Assembly (NCBI GenBank): GCA_944349635.1
Contig: CALVNH010000001.1
Coordinates: forward strand, 524,385-588,384
Origin: an uncultured Clostridia bacterium
Lineage (GTDB): Bacteria; Bacillota; Clostridia; Christensenellales; CAG-917
Direction of reading: 5' to 3'
DNA: 64,000 nt
Position 1 is the first letter of the stretch. Each line of letters begins with the position of its first letter. Both the position numbers and the translations under genes were made by a program. Positions 1-9,509 of this stretch are shown piece by piece. A model generated the notes under the pieces. It was not told where the DNA came from. It made no database searches and worked only from the letters and a program-made list of their open reading frames with translations.

Positions 1-786
1 GACGACGGTGTACACCTCGCCGTCGTGCAGCCTGACGGAGTTGTAATAATTCGTGTTGGTGATTGCGGCGACTTCGTCCTCGTCTTCGGAAGGCTTTATG
101 TTGTCGTCCGTGGAGAGGTAGGTCATGAGAAGAGAGGCGTTGTCGTTGGAAAACGCGACGACGGGAGGCGTCTCGCCGCTCTCTTCCTTTTTCTTTTGCT
201 CGTACTTCTTGGCACCTTTGGGAGATACCAGGAAGTAGACCAGCCCCAGAATGATGGCCAGGACGACGAATATCATGTCGAACAGAAGAAACATCATGGG
301 GTCGTCGACGACGGAGAGAACGAAAGCGGAGTCGATGTCGGAAACGTATGTTCCGAGGACGGGAGTATCGGTTCTCTGCGTTCTGAAGCCGGGTTTGTCG
401 GTGAAGGAAATCTGTTTGGCGTCGACATATTCCACCGTGCGGAGAGATACCGTTACGGAGCCGTTTTTGTCGAAGCTCACAACGCCGACTTTGTCGCCCG
501 CGAACAGATAGGAAGTTTCTTTGAAAACGGCGCCGTTTTTGAGGTCAAGTCCCGTTTGAGGGTCGGACAGCGCAACGCTGTATTTGCCGCCGACGTATAT
601 GAGTCCGTTGTGCGCGGAGGCGGAGGAGAGGAAAACCACCGAAATTATGCAGACGGCGAAAGCCAGCAGAATGCATATCACGAAAGCCACCATGACTATC
701 TTGGCGATGGCGGGGTCTTTCAGTCCGTAAGTCACTGCCAGTTTGTTGGAATTTTTCTTGTCGGATTTGTTTTTATTCTCTCCCAT
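1..786 (-). CDS. Hypothetical two-helix membrane protein (3' end outside window)
   Basis: The frame is open from an ATG at 784-786 to the window edge, giving 262 codons without a stop. The N-terminus is short, basic and hydrophilic. A first hydrophobic helix lies at about residues 29-55 and is followed by about 105 residues of soluble, beta-rich sequence. A second helix at about 163-187 (from MMFLLFDMIF) leads into a charged, Lys/Glu-rich tail that runs off the window. I do not recognise a family. The gene is divergent from the pilus operon and may be linked to it only by the shared intergenic region. The start is the first ATG of the open frame and has GGTGGG just upstream as a weak ribosome site. 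The function is unknown. Confidence 0.6.
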   Translation of the reverse strand, partial: MGENKNKSDKKNSNKLAVTYGLKDPAIAKIVMVAFVICILLAFAVCIISVVFLSSASAHNGLIYVGGKYSVALSDPQTGLDLKNGAVFKETSYLFAGDKVGVVSFDKNGSVTVSLRTVEYVDAKQISFTDKPGFRTQRTDTPVLGTYVSDIDSAFVLSVVDDPMMFLLFDMIFVVLAIILGLVYFLVSPKGAKKYEQKKKEESGETPPVVAFSNDNASLLMTYLSTDDNIKPSEDEDEVAAITNTNYYNSVRLHDGEVYTVV

Positions 787-823
787 AAGCCCACCGTTTC
801 GGTATAAGTATACATATAAAATG

Positions 824-836
824 CGTTAATTTAACG
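824..836. repeat. 13-base perfect palindrome, possible operator
   Basis: CGTTAA-T-TTAACG is a perfect inverted repeat. It lies about 40 bases upstream of the minus-strand gene start and overlaps its likely promoter region. It could be a regulator site. The flanking DNA is AT-rich, so chance is also possible. Confidence 0.25.
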
Positions 837-993
837 ATATATGAAAAAGCGGTTTTTGTCAATGATTGCCGTAAAATATTAAAAGAGGCGGCAAATAACC
901 GAACGCCTGTATATTTATGTGAGAGCAAGTATCGCCAAAGCGGTTGTTTTATTAAAAAACGTTTCGGCGAAGCGTGCGGAAAAAAGTGGCGTA

Positions 994-1022
994 TTGCATT
1001 GTTTCGGCCGGTATGGTACAAT
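994..1022 (+). promoter_or_regulatory. Sigma-A-like promoter of the pilus operon
   Basis: TTGCAT (994-999) and TACAAT (1017-1022) are separated by 17 bases. The expected transcript start near 1029 leaves a short leader carrying the pilC ribosome site at 1037-1043. No convincing terminator was seen before 10451, so this promoter may drive eight genes. Confidence 0.65.
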
Positions 1023-1050
1023 ATTCGTACTATTTCGGGAGAGTTAGAGT

Positions 1051-2250
1051 TTGCAAAAGTACACTTACAAGGCTGTTGACGCAAACGGAAAATTCGTCAA
1101 AGGGACGGTTGTTGTCGCGGACGACAAATCTTTCAGGGATTTGTTGCACGAGCAGAGCCTGAAATGCTATGACTACCGCATAGTCAACAAAGCCAAACAA
1201 GCCAAATACAAGCCGCTCAAAGTGGGGGAACTGATTGCTTTCAGCAGGCAGTTGTCGTCCATGTTGTCGTCCGGTCTCGATTTGAGCATGAGCCTGAAAA
1301 TGCTTTACGAGAGGACGGAAAAGAACAAAAAACACCTCAAAACCGTGCTTGCCGCATTGTATGAGGGTATTCAGAAGGGCGAATCCCTTGCCGCGGCGAT
1401 GGCGACGATGGAAAACACTTTCCCTTCTCTTTACATAAGCATGATGAAATCCGGCGAGATGAACGGCAAAATCGACGAATCGCTGGTGACGCTTGCGGAT
1501 TATTTCGAGAAGGAGCACAAACAGCGCAACCAGATAAAGAGCGCGATGAGCTATCCGATTATTCTCCTCGTGATATGTCTTCTCGTCGTCGTACTGATGT
1601 CGGTGGTGGTGTTGCCGCGTATGGTGGATATGCTGCCCGAGGGCACCGAAATGCCCGTGCCGACGGCGATACTCATGGGCTTGAAAGATTTTGTGGTGAA
1701 CAACTGGTTCGTAGTGCTGATTGTCGTTGCAATTCTGATAGTCGTTCTTCCGATAATTTTCAAAATTCCCGCGGTTGCGAAATTCACCGGTATGATGAAA
1801 ACCCGCTTGCCCGTCATAGGGAAGTTGCGCAAGATGCTTTACACCGCAACTTTCGCACGTTCCCTGTCCACGCTTTACGCAACGGGGATTCCGCTGCTCG
1901 ACGCCATTTCCATGGGCGCCGAGATTCTCGACAACAAACACATCGAAATGCAAATAAGAGAGGCTGTGGTTTCGATTAGGAAGGGCAGCTCCATTGCGGA
2001 AGCATTCTCAATCGTTTCGTCTTTCGACCCGATGTTGATGACGATGATTTTCGTCGGCGAACAGTCCGGTACTCTCGACGACATTCTCATACAGACGGCA
2101 AAATATTTCGAAGAAGAAGCGCAGAGCGCGCTCAAAAGGCTCATCGGCATGATTTCGCCGATAATGCTGATGATAATGGCGGTCGTGGTAGGATTTGTGC
2201 TCATCGCGGTCATGATGCCCATGCTCACGCTTTATCAGTCGATAGGTTAA
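1051..2250 (+). CDS. pilC: Type IV pilus inner-membrane platform protein PilC/GspF
   Basis: This is the polytopic platform protein that couples the PilB ATPase to pilin extrusion. The 399-residue product has the family N-terminus (KYTYKAVDANGK) and two GspF domains, at about residues 64-185 and 268-395. Hydrophobic helices lie near 165-190, 215-240 and 370-392. The length matches PilC/GspF. I chose the TTG start at 1051 because GGGAGAG ends 7 bases upstream and the sequence begins exactly where the family does. It is the first gene of the operon and precedes the pilM-, pilN- and pilO-like genes, which is a typical Gram-positive type IV pilus order. Confidence 0.93.
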   Translation: MQKYTYKAVDANGKFVKGTVVVADDKSFRDLLHEQSLKCYDYRIVNKAKQAKYKPLKVGELIAFSRQLSSMLSSGLDLSMSLKMLYERTEKNKKHLKTVLAALYEGIQKGESLAAAMATMENTFPSLYISMMKSGEMNGKIDESLVTLADYFEKEHKQRNQIKSAMSYPIILLVICLLVVVLMSVVVLPRMVDMLPEGTEMPVPTAILMGLKDFVVNNWFVVLIVVAILIVVLPIIFKIPAVAKFTGMMKTRLPVIGKLRKMLYTATFARSLSTLYATGIPLLDAISMGAEILDNKHIEMQIREAVVSIRKGSSIAEAFSIVSSFDPMLMTMIFVGEQSGTLDDILIQTAKYFEEEAQSALKRLIGMISPIMLMIMAVVVGFVLIAVMMPMLTLYQSIG

Positions 2251-2260
2251 AGGAGAGGTT

Positions 2261-3175
2261 ATGTACGTATTACACATCAGCGGCGATACCGTCAAGATTC
2301 TGGAGGGGTCGTTCACCCGACGCAAAATCATCATCAACAGTCTTTATTCCGTCGCCATGCCCAGCGACTATCTCGACACGCCCGACGAGAAAGGATACGA
2401 GAAGCTGGAAGCCGTCGTGACGAACGGGCTGCGGGATTTGGACGAGGATTTCAAAAACAAGAAAATCCGCGTCGTTCTCGACAACATCAACATTCCGTTC
2501 AGGGAAATGACCGTTCCCATGCTGAACAAGAAAAAAACCATAACTCTCATCAAGAACGAGATTTTCAGCGACGAGAAACTGGCGAGCGGCAACACCGTCG
2601 ATTATATCGAGCTGGAAAGGAAGGTTGACGGACAGAAGCAGACCAGAATCATGGTGACTTACGTCGACAACGTAATACTTGCGGACATACAGAAATTGTG
2701 CAAGAATCTGATGTTCAGGCTGGTGTCGATAGACGTAGGGCAGAATTGCACGGCAAAACTCCTGCGCTATACGGCGGAAGCGCTTCCGCAGACCTACATT
2801 TTCACGGAACTGCGCGACAGCATGGTCATGATAAGTCTGATTGTGAACGGAGAGTTCAAATACAGCATGACAAAGAGCATTATCTCCATGGAATCTATGA
2901 GGTTCAAGAGCGAGAGAATGTATTTTGCCAACGACATAAGCAACACCCTCCGCAGCGCAATGGACCTTTTCAAGAAAATATATCCCGACCTCGTCTGCAA
3001 CAACGTGGTGGTTGCCGGTACCGCCGAGAAATTCGAGCTGATGAAAAAACCGGTGGCGGACAAACTCGGCGTCGCCGTTCAGTTGGTTTCCGTGCCCGAC
3101 AACATCGACAGCATTGCCGACGAGGATTACAACGAATTCTTCTGCACAATCGGCGGACTCATAAGGGAGGATTGA
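2261..3175 (+). CDS. pilM: PilM-like actin-fold pilus assembly protein
   Basis: The product is 304 residues. Its position between pilC and a PilN-like gene, its length and its alternating beta/alpha pattern fit PilM, the cytoplasmic actin-like ATPase that binds the PilN N-terminus. The N-terminus (YVLHISGDTVKILEG) resembles the first phosphate-binding strand pair of the actin fold. A late glycine-containing segment (VVVAGTAEKF) fits the adenosine-binding region. Sequence similarity to classic PilM is weak by eye, so the call rests largely on synteny. AGGAGAGG precedes the ATG closely. The gap to pilC is 10 bases and the gap to the next gene is one base, so translation is probably coupled. Confidence 0.72.
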   Translation: MYVLHISGDTVKILEGSFTRRKIIINSLYSVAMPSDYLDTPDEKGYEKLEAVVTNGLRDLDEDFKNKKIRVVLDNINIPFREMTVPMLNKKKTITLIKNEIFSDEKLASGNTVDYIELERKVDGQKQTRIMVTYVDNVILADIQKLCKNLMFRLVSIDVGQNCTAKLLRYTAEALPQTYIFTELRDSMVMISLIVNGEFKYSMTKSIISMESMRFKSERMYFANDISNTLRSAMDLFKKIYPDLVCNNVVVAGTAEKFELMKKPVADKLGVAVQLVSVPDNIDSIADEDYNEFFCTIGGLIRED

Positions 3176-3176
3176 A

Positions 3177-3911
3177 ATGCGTAGAAAGGATATTAACCTT
3201 CTGTACAGCCTGACACAGGAGAGCAAGAAGAAAAATTCGTCGAATATGCTTCTGATAATGATTGCGGGTGTAATCGTAATCGTGGGGCTCATGACCTTCC
3301 TTTTCGTCAACGCGAAGCTTAACGTGTCCAACAATCAGTCCATGCTCAAAGAAATAGAAGACAAAATCACTCAGACGGACAGATTGAGCGTGTTGCAGAA
3401 ACAGTACAACGACATGAAATCCGCTTACGAGAGCGACATTGCCGAAGTCATTGCGGAGATAATGCCGGGGCAGTTCACCTCGTCGTCGGCCAAGATAAGC
3501 AAGAAGTTCGTCGACATTCTGATGCTCACGGACAAGGAGGACGCAACGGACAACGGTTTCGACAAGGACGACATTGCCGACAGAGTTTTCGATGTGGACA
3601 TCAAGAGCATAGCAATAAACGGTGACGAAGTTACGGTTGAATGTGCCGTGGAAGATTATATCGCGGCATGGGACTTTGCGGACTATCTCGCGGGGAACAA
3701 GCTGGAAGAATATCCCGCTCTCGACGCGCTCATTGCGGCGAATGTAATCTATTTCTCCGGCGTTGAAGAGAATTACCCCGGACTTCCTCAAAAGCCCGTG
3801 GAGGTTCCCGCCGGTGACGAAGGAGAAGGCGGGGACGCAGAGCAGCAGGAGCCCGAAAAAATCGGTTTCACGCTCAAATTCGTTGTGAATTGGGAGGCGC
3901 TGAGCTTATGA
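3177..3911 (+). CDS. pilN: PilN-like bitopic pilus assembly protein
   Basis: The product is 244 residues with a short cytoplasmic N-terminus (RRKDINLLYS). The INLL motif is the PilN segment that docks onto PilM. One transmembrane helix at about residues 24-45 is followed by a coiled region and a soluble extracytoplasmic domain. The C-terminal part is acidic, and a Pro/Glu-rich stretch comes before a final beta-strand segment. AGGGAGG precedes the ATG. The stop overlaps the next start by four bases (ATGA). Topology, length and position support PilN, which anchors the alignment complex between platform and peptidoglycan. Confidence 0.75.
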   Translation: MRRKDINLLYSLTQESKKKNSSNMLLIMIAGVIVIVGLMTFLFVNAKLNVSNNQSMLKEIEDKITQTDRLSVLQKQYNDMKSAYESDIAEVIAEIMPGQFTSSSAKISKKFVDILMLTDKEDATDNGFDKDDIADRVFDVDIKSIAINGDEVTVECAVEDYIAAWDFADYLAGNKLEEYPALDALIAANVIYFSGVEENYPGLPQKPVEVPAGDEGEGGDAEQQEPEKIGFTLKFVVNWEALSL

Positions 3912-4831
3912 ACATGAGTTTCAAAATTACCAACAAAGACAAAATATTGCTCGTGTTGCTTGCCGTTATTCTGTTTGCGGGAATGATGTACGTTTACGGA
4001 ATTATGCCCGCAAACACCGAAATCGAGGAACTGGAAAAGAAAATCGAGGACAAACAAACCGAGCTCAGGGAGTTGCAGTTGCAGATTGCTTCCATCAACA
4101 TAAACGCACTCGAAAAGGAATACGACAAACTGCTCGATTTCTACTATACCGCCGACAAGGGCGAACTTGCCGACAAAGTAGGTATAATCGCCATCAACCG
4201 AATGATTATCAAAATGCTCGATGAGCATAACATAAGCGAATACAGCACGGTTGGCTGGAAAATAACCGAGGACAGCTATACGGCATCGTTCGGCGACTAC
4301 AAGGCAAATTATTTCGTTGCCAGCGCAACGTGCTCCACGCCTTTCAAGGCCGCACCCGCCGATTTGTACGCATTCGTCGAAACGGTGCGGAACAATCCTT
4401 TCTTCCGCATGACTTCGCTCAGCATCTCTTATTCCACGGATGCGGAGACGGGAGAGGAGAGTGCCGCGGGCAATTTCGTGCTGATGTACTACATGAGAGC
4501 AAACACGGGAGTTGCGGACGTTCCCGCACTCATGAATGCGGTCGGCAACGTGTCCGCAGACGGCGCAGTCGTTTCCTTCGATGCCGTCGAAGGCGCGGTG
4601 AAATACGAGTTCTATTCAATCACCGAAGGCAACGACGGAAAAACGTATACTCTCATCGAAAAAGCGGGCATGACGACTTCCGCAGAGGGCAGACTGTCCT
4701 ATATGTTCGGAAGCGCGGCGTTGGAGCGCGGCACACATACAATCGGAGTGCGCGCGGTCGGCGACAAGATGAAAGGACAGTTCAAATCACCCGTCGATAC
4801 AATGACCGAAGTGGTGGTGACTATAGCATAA
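3908..4831 (+). CDS. pilO: PilO-like bitopic pilus assembly protein
   Basis: The product is 307 residues from the ATG at 3908, which overlaps the pilN stop. An upstream TTG in frame is possible, but it would lie inside pilN and lacks spacing from GGGAGG. The architecture is a short N-terminus, one helix at about 13-34, a coiled coil at about 40-75 (Glu/Lys-rich, KKIEDKQTELRELQ) and a ferredoxin-like soluble region. That is the PilO plan. The C-terminal 100 residues look like an extra fibronectin-like beta domain, which is longer than typical PilO. It most likely pairs with the preceding PilN through the coiled coil. Confidence 0.72.
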   Translation: MNMSFKITNKDKILLVLLAVILFAGMMYVYGIMPANTEIEELEKKIEDKQTELRELQLQIASININALEKEYDKLLDFYYTADKGELADKVGIIAINRMIIKMLDEHNISEYSTVGWKITEDSYTASFGDYKANYFVASATCSTPFKAAPADLYAFVETVRNNPFFRMTSLSISYSTDAETGEESAAGNFVLMYYMRANTGVADVPALMNAVGNVSADGAVVSFDAVEGAVKYEFYSITEGNDGKTYTLIEKAGMTTSAEGRLSYMFGSAALERGTHTIGVRAVGDKMKGQFKSPVDTMTEVVVTIA

Positions 4832-4941
4832 TCCGATGTTGTGTCGGTAAAAACGCTTGTTGAACTGCTGTTTTGGTAAGAAACGCGCAATATCGGAAGA
4901 AGCGCGCAACCGACGGCAGCCGAAACTCCGGAGGTGGAGAA

Positions 4942-7900
4942 ATGAAAGCGCAAATGCGTCGAAAGGGTAGAAAATCCAAAAGAGGTGCTTCTCTCGCCAT
5001 GGTTCTGATATCTATGACAGTACTCATTATCATGGGGACTCTTTTCACGACCATTTCCATGCGCTCTTACCTCTATTCTTATGCCAAGCTCTGCAAACAA
5101 CAGGCGTATTACACGGCGATGTCCAGCGTTGAAAGTTTCCACAGCCTGCTCAAGAGCAATCCCGGCATAATAGGCACCATCACGCAGGAACTCAACCGCG
5201 CGCTTGACGAGGATATAAACGACGGCATAGACCCAACCAACGTGACGGTCACCATAGGCTCGACTTACGGCGGAGACGGCTCCTCTTACGTTCCCAACGG
5301 GTTTTTCGATTTGTACATGGGCAGGTGCACGCTGCGCGCCCGCTACGCCAACGTCAACAGAAACGAAATCAGCATAGAAGCAAACGCCACTTACAAAGGG
5401 TACAGCGATTTCGCTCGCGCCAAAATCGCCCGTACCAACGCGGCGGCAAGCGAACTCAAGAAGATTTTCGACAACACCTTCTGTCTGCAATCCCCGATAA
5501 GCACAATTATAGGTACCGTGCCCAACGGCGATATCTATATTTCGCAACCCGTGTTGCCGGAATTTACTGGTGACAGTTTGACCGATGACCGAAAAGCGTA
5601 CAATGAAGTGCTCGGTGAACTCAAAGATGATCAAAATGTTAATACGACTCTCCCGGGACAATATATCCGCGATAAAAACGGTAACATCGTGACAACCGGT
5701 TCTGAAGGACGATATAACAAGGTTTTGCGTGATGAACTTTACGGAGAGGTGCAGGCAAGCACGGGGAACAGCAAATTGACCGGTCATACACGCACCGCCG
5801 ACGTGGACAATTATCCGATGGCAAAAGATGCCAAAGGATATACTTATTACAACGATTGGGTGGAGCTTTACATGTTTGCGCCCGTAATCGGAAGCGGAAG
5901 CGGCAGCGTGAACACCGCCGTCAACGGAAACGTTTACGCGAACTCCCGCGTGCTCATCGGTCTTCTCGACCGCGACAAGAGCAATACACAGCATCCTTGG
6001 ACGTGGGACGACGCAAGAAAGCGAATGGTTTATCCGAGCGATGCCGAAAAAGGTGCTGCCTGGTTAAGGGGTGATTTGTCCTGTCGCGATTATAGATCTT
6101 CAGGCGACAACGAATACAATTACGAGCACGGCTTCGATTCCGACGTATTCTTCGACCACATGGACACGATTTCTTACAGCCGTCTTTCCGCCCAGTTCCG
6201 CGTCAACGGGAATATGTATCTTTGGGAAGACGCGCGCATTGAGAACTTCGACAGCACTCAGACCGACAATGCCCGCAACGGAATCAAAAACAATATTTAC
6301 GCCTATAAGAACCTCACTATAGACGGCACGTATATCGAGGGGTGGCACAGCAACGAGACCCCCATAAAGCCCGCGGACGAAAACCGCTATTACGTCACAA
6401 TATACGGCGACGTAATCGTGCAGGGCAATGCTCAGATTATCGGCGCTCAGATTACGGGCGACGTTTATTGCTTCGGCGACGAACTGCTCATGGTGGACAC
6501 CACCGTGAACGGCAACGTGTATTTTTCGGGCGCAAAGTTCAGTTCCGACTGGCTGAGAGTGAGCGGGAATCTCATCATTGAAAACGCAGGTAAGAACACA
6601 ACTTACAGCAATTACAATTCCGGTTTCGGCGACAACGACATCGTGGGAAGAAGCGACTCGGCGCAATGGGGAGCCGTGCTCACCAATACGCACGTTTACG
6701 GTACGTTGTGGTCTGATGTGAACACTCACATCGTTTCCGCGAAATGGTGGGTGACGGGTTCGCTCATCGACGTTTACAACAACATTTACGTCGACGGTTA
6801 CCTTTTCCTCGACGGTACGCGACAATACAGCGAAGGTTATTATGCCAACTGGGGCGGAAAAGACCCGCCCGGAAGCACGTACGCATCGTCGTATAACGGA
6901 TTTGCCCAGTCGTCCGACGACAGCGCGAAGGAGTCTTCCGTGATATACGCGGACAAGTTGCAGATTGCCACGAGTCAAAGCCGACCCATTGCCACAATCG
7001 ACACCTATGAATTGGGTACGGTCATGGTCGGAACGGACGGTATGCGAATAGACGGACATTATTATCTTTTTGCAAATTCCGTCAGGATTCAGCGATTGCT
7101 GTCGGTGTCGTCCAACAACTTGATTGACAAGACGAGAGTTTATGCCAAGTACAACGGCAAGGAATATCCCGACGGTGCGGTATCCGCAAACGCGGACGTT
7201 TCCACAATCGCCAACAGAATAAGCAGCGGAGCCGGTTTCATCGAAGTTGCGTTGCAGAATCTGCTTGTTCAGCTGAAAAAAGGATTCGGGCTCAAGGTGC
7301 ACGACAACGTCGGAATTTCACAGATATTGGACAAGTTCTTCACCGGAACGCAGGTTAAAGAAAAGATTTGGGAAGGTAAAGTCATCAATTTGCGCAAATG
7401 GAGCGCGCCTGAACATAAAACAGAAACGGAAATAAAAAACGGCGAACCCGGCACGTATTATCACGGTTACGACGTCAACGGAGGAAAAGGCTTTTCATCT
7501 GTCGAAAAATCATCTGTCGAAAAATTTGTGGATTATATTCTGGGCAGAAATGATTTTACTGATCCGCACCCCGAAGCCGGTGAGGTTTCCGCGGACGGTA
7601 AGACGTTGACTATCAAAGAAAGTGCGGTATTCGGCGGAAAAGCTGATTTCAGCAGTTATAAAACTGTGGTTTTCGATACGTCGGAAGGCAACATTCATAT
7701 CAGATTCCGGGACGGCGCGGTTTTCGGGAAGAACACCGTGGGAGCTGGTGCCGCCGTTGCTCCCAGCAAAGTGGTGTTGAGGGGCGGCAATATGGTGTTC
7801 TTTTACCTGGAGCAGGAAGAAAATTACAGCATGAACGACCCCACTTTGATAATAAACGACGGATGTAATTTCGGTGTGGTGGAGGCGTCGCAGGGCACCA

Positions 7901-8316
7901 ACTACGGCAACGACGGCTTATATGTGATTTCCAACGACGACGTGCTTATCCGTCTTGCGGGCACAACGCAGTTCAACGGATTCGTATACGCGCCGTGGGG
8001 ACATCTGTTCATAATGCCGGGCAACGACGGCAGCAAAAACACGTTCAACGGCTGTATGGCAATAGAAAGTCTCATCGTTCTTACGGACGCCGAAGAGGCG
8101 GGCACTGACATTATATCCATAATCAAACAGTGGTGGAACAATTTGACCTGGGACGGCGACGAGTCTTTCGACCCCATTGTCGAGCAGTATGCGAACTGCA
8201 TTTACAATTACGTTATGCCGCCTCTGATTGTGGACGCAGGTGTGTCCTTCGGGGGTACAGACGACGAAGTAGTCGACTTCGGACGGGTCGTCTGGGAGTT
8301 TATGGGATTCTATTAA
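4942..8316 (+). CDS. Very large pilus-associated surface protein with PilX-like N-terminus
   Basis: The product is 1124 residues. I chose the ATG at 4942 because GGAGGTGGAG lies directly upstream; an in-frame GTG/ATG at 4873 has no such site. The basic N-terminus with KRGASLAMVLISM and one long helix resembles PilX/PilV-type minor pilin starts, but the usual prepilin Glu at mature position 5 is absent. The body is rich in repeated Gly-Asn/Asp-Val strands (GDVIVQGNAQI, GNVYFSGAKF), suggesting beta-helix or bactofilin-like coils. Near the C-terminus FNGFVYAPWG followed by FNGCMAIESL matches a motif common in pilus-linked surface proteins. It is likely a tip or shaft-associated adhesin. It is co-transcribed with the assembly genes. 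Confidence 0.7.
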   Translation: MKAQMRRKGRKSKRGASLAMVLISMTVLIIMGTLFTTISMRSYLYSYAKLCKQQAYYTAMSSVESFHSLLKSNPGIIGTITQELNRALDEDINDGIDPTNVTVTIGSTYGGDGSSYVPNGFFDLYMGRCTLRARYANVNRNEISIEANATYKGYSDFARAKIARTNAAASELKKIFDNTFCLQSPISTIIGTVPNGDIYISQPVLPEFTGDSLTDDRKAYNEVLGELKDDQNVNTTLPGQYIRDKNGNIVTTGSEGRYNKVLRDELYGEVQASTGNSKLTGHTRTADVDNYPMAKDAKGYTYYNDWVELYMFAPVIGSGSGSVNTAVNGNVYANSRVLIGLLDRDKSNTQHPWTWDDARKRMVYPSDAEKGAAWLRGDLSCRDYRSSGDNEYNYEHGFDSDVFFDHMDTISYSRLSAQFRVNGNMYLWEDARIENFDSTQTDNARNGIKNNIYAYKNLTIDGTYIEGWHSNETPIKPADENRYYVTIYGDVIVQGNAQIIGAQITGDVYCFGDELLMVDTTVNGNVYFSGAKFSSDWLRVSGNLIIENAGKNTTYSNYNSGFGDNDIVGRSDSAQWGAVLTNTHVYGTLWSDVNTHIVSAKWWVTGSLIDVYNNIYVDGYLFLDGTRQYSEGYYANWGGKDPPGSTYASSYNGFAQSSDDSAKESSVIYADKLQIATSQSRPIATIDTYELGTVMVGTDGMRIDGHYYLFANSVRIQRLLSVSSNNLIDKTRVYAKYNGKEYPDGAVSANADVSTIANRISSGAGFIEVALQNLLVQLKKGFGLKVHDNVGISQILDKFFTGTQVKEKIWEGKVINLRKWSAPEHKTETEIKNGEPGTYYHGYDVNGGKGFSSVEKSSVEKFVDYILGRNDFTDPHPEAGEVSADGKTLTIKESAVFGGKADFSSYKTVVFDTSEGNIHIRFRDGAVFGKNTVGAGAAVAPSKVVLRGGNMVFFYLEQEENYSMNDPTLIINDGCNFGVVEASQGTNYGNDGLYVISNDDVLIRLAGTTQFNGFVYAPWGHLFIMPGNDGSKNTFNGCMAIESLIVLTDAEEAGTDIISIIKQWWNNLTWDGDESFDPIVEQYANCIYNYVMPPLIVDAGVSFGGTDDEVVDFGRVVWEFMGFY

Positions 8317-8399
8317 AAATAAGTGCTTAGAGGCTTAATGTCGACCCGCAAAACGCGGAGTCGGCTCAAATGCAGATATATCGCAAGTGCGGAGACAGA

Positions 8400-8777
8400 A
8401 TGAAAGCGAAGTTGAAAAAAGGCAAAAAGGGATTTACTTTGATTGAAGCCGTGGTAAGCGTGGCGGTGTTCGCCATTGCCGCGGTGCTGTTTGCGATGAT
8501 TCTTTTCAACGCCACCCACATGGTGAATCTGTCGCTTGTGTACGACCGTGACAGAATAGCGCTCACACAGGCAATAGAAACGGGTTCTAGGGATAGTAGT
8601 ATAACCGTCACCACAAAGGAAGACGGCGACATAGGTTACGAACAGATGACCATCGATTTGTCGAAAATAAGCAAGAAATATTCCGACGAACGCGGTGTGT
8701 ACTACATTTACCGCGCGCCGTCCGGCAGGGAGTATTGTCTGTACGTAGGTTCGGCCGACGGAATGCAGGAAATCTGA
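8400..8777 (+). CDS. Minor prepilin (type IV pilin-like)
   Basis: The product is 125 residues. The leader KAKLKKGKKG is followed by FTLIEAVVSVAVF, which gives the prepilin peptidase site after Gly with Phe at +1 and Glu at +5. One hydrophobic helix follows and then a short soluble domain. GGAG at 8391-8394 places the start at 8400; an in-frame ATG at 8370 would add ten residues without a ribosome site. The small globular part and its position before the peptidase suggest a minor, priming pilin. Confidence 0.88.
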   Translation: MKAKLKKGKKGFTLIEAVVSVAVFAIAAVLFAMILFNATHMVNLSLVYDRDRIALTQAIETGSRDSSITVTTKEDGDIGYEQMTIDLSKISKKYSDERGVYYIYRAPSGREYCLYVGSADGMQEI

Positions 8778-8804
8778 CGCGGAAACGCACGGGAGAGACA
8801 AAGA

Positions 8805-9503
8805 GTGTATATCGGGAATCCGCATAACGCGAAAAGGAGGAGAAATCTCAAAAAAGGTTTCACCCTTGCCGAACTTCTCGTCACGATAGTCGTGATGGGC
8901 ATTTTGAGCATCTGCGTTTTTCTGATTACCTCTTCGGCTTCCAAGACTTTCCGACACGGACAAGCCATCATTGCGGGCGACGACGTTAAGGACCTTATGA
9001 TTGAGTACGTCCGCCAGATTATCAAGGATAAAGAGAAGATTTGGCTTGTCGACGATATCAACACGACGCTTTCCGACGGACGCACGAAAGGCGAAAAATA
9101 TATTTCCACGGGCAACTTGCTGTTTTCTTTCAACGGAATCATCTACATAATGGACAGCAACATCGACGGAGAATTTCCTCTCGTCGCGGACGGAGCGAAT
9201 GCGGGATTGCCGGCAAACGCGCGTCCTTTGCTTGGGTCGGGCGACGACGGCACTCCGAACACGGAGGCTTACGGCAATTACAGAGTCAATTTGTCCTTCC
9301 AGTCTTTGCTCAACCAGGAGGGCAAGGCGCTTGCCGTCAAAGTCCGTATAGCCGTCTGGGACAGAACCAAAGGCAGTGCGGGGTCTTACGAGGTCGTGTC
9401 CGTGGGCGAAGAAGTGATACACTTTTATAACATGGAAAACAAAAACAACAAGGTGCAGACCGACGGCACCGCACCCAGCTTCAACTATTGTTTCTACGCA
9501 TAA
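8805..9503 (+). CDS. Minor prepilin, larger
   Basis: The product is 232 residues. RRRNLKKG precedes FTLAELLVTIVVMG, a class III-type signal with Glu at +5. The best start is GTG 8805, seven bases after GGGAGAG. AGGAGGAG also occurs inside the leader codons, but no start codon follows it at a usable distance. The soluble domain is about 190 residues and longer than that of the neighbouring pilin, as in PilW/PulJ-like minor subunits. It sits 27 bases after the previous prepilin and six bases before the peptidase gene. Confidence 0.85.
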   Translation: MYIGNPHNAKRRRNLKKGFTLAELLVTIVVMGILSICVFLITSSASKTFRHGQAIIAGDDVKDLMIEYVRQIIKDKEKIWLVDDINTTLSDGRTKGEKYISTGNLLFSFNGIIYIMDSNIDGEFPLVADGANAGLPANARPLLGSGDDGTPNTEAYGNYRVNLSFQSLLNQEGKALAVKVRIAVWDRTKGSAGSYEVVSVGEEVIHFYNMENKNNKVQTDGTAPSFNYCFYA

Positions 9504-9509
9504 GACTTT

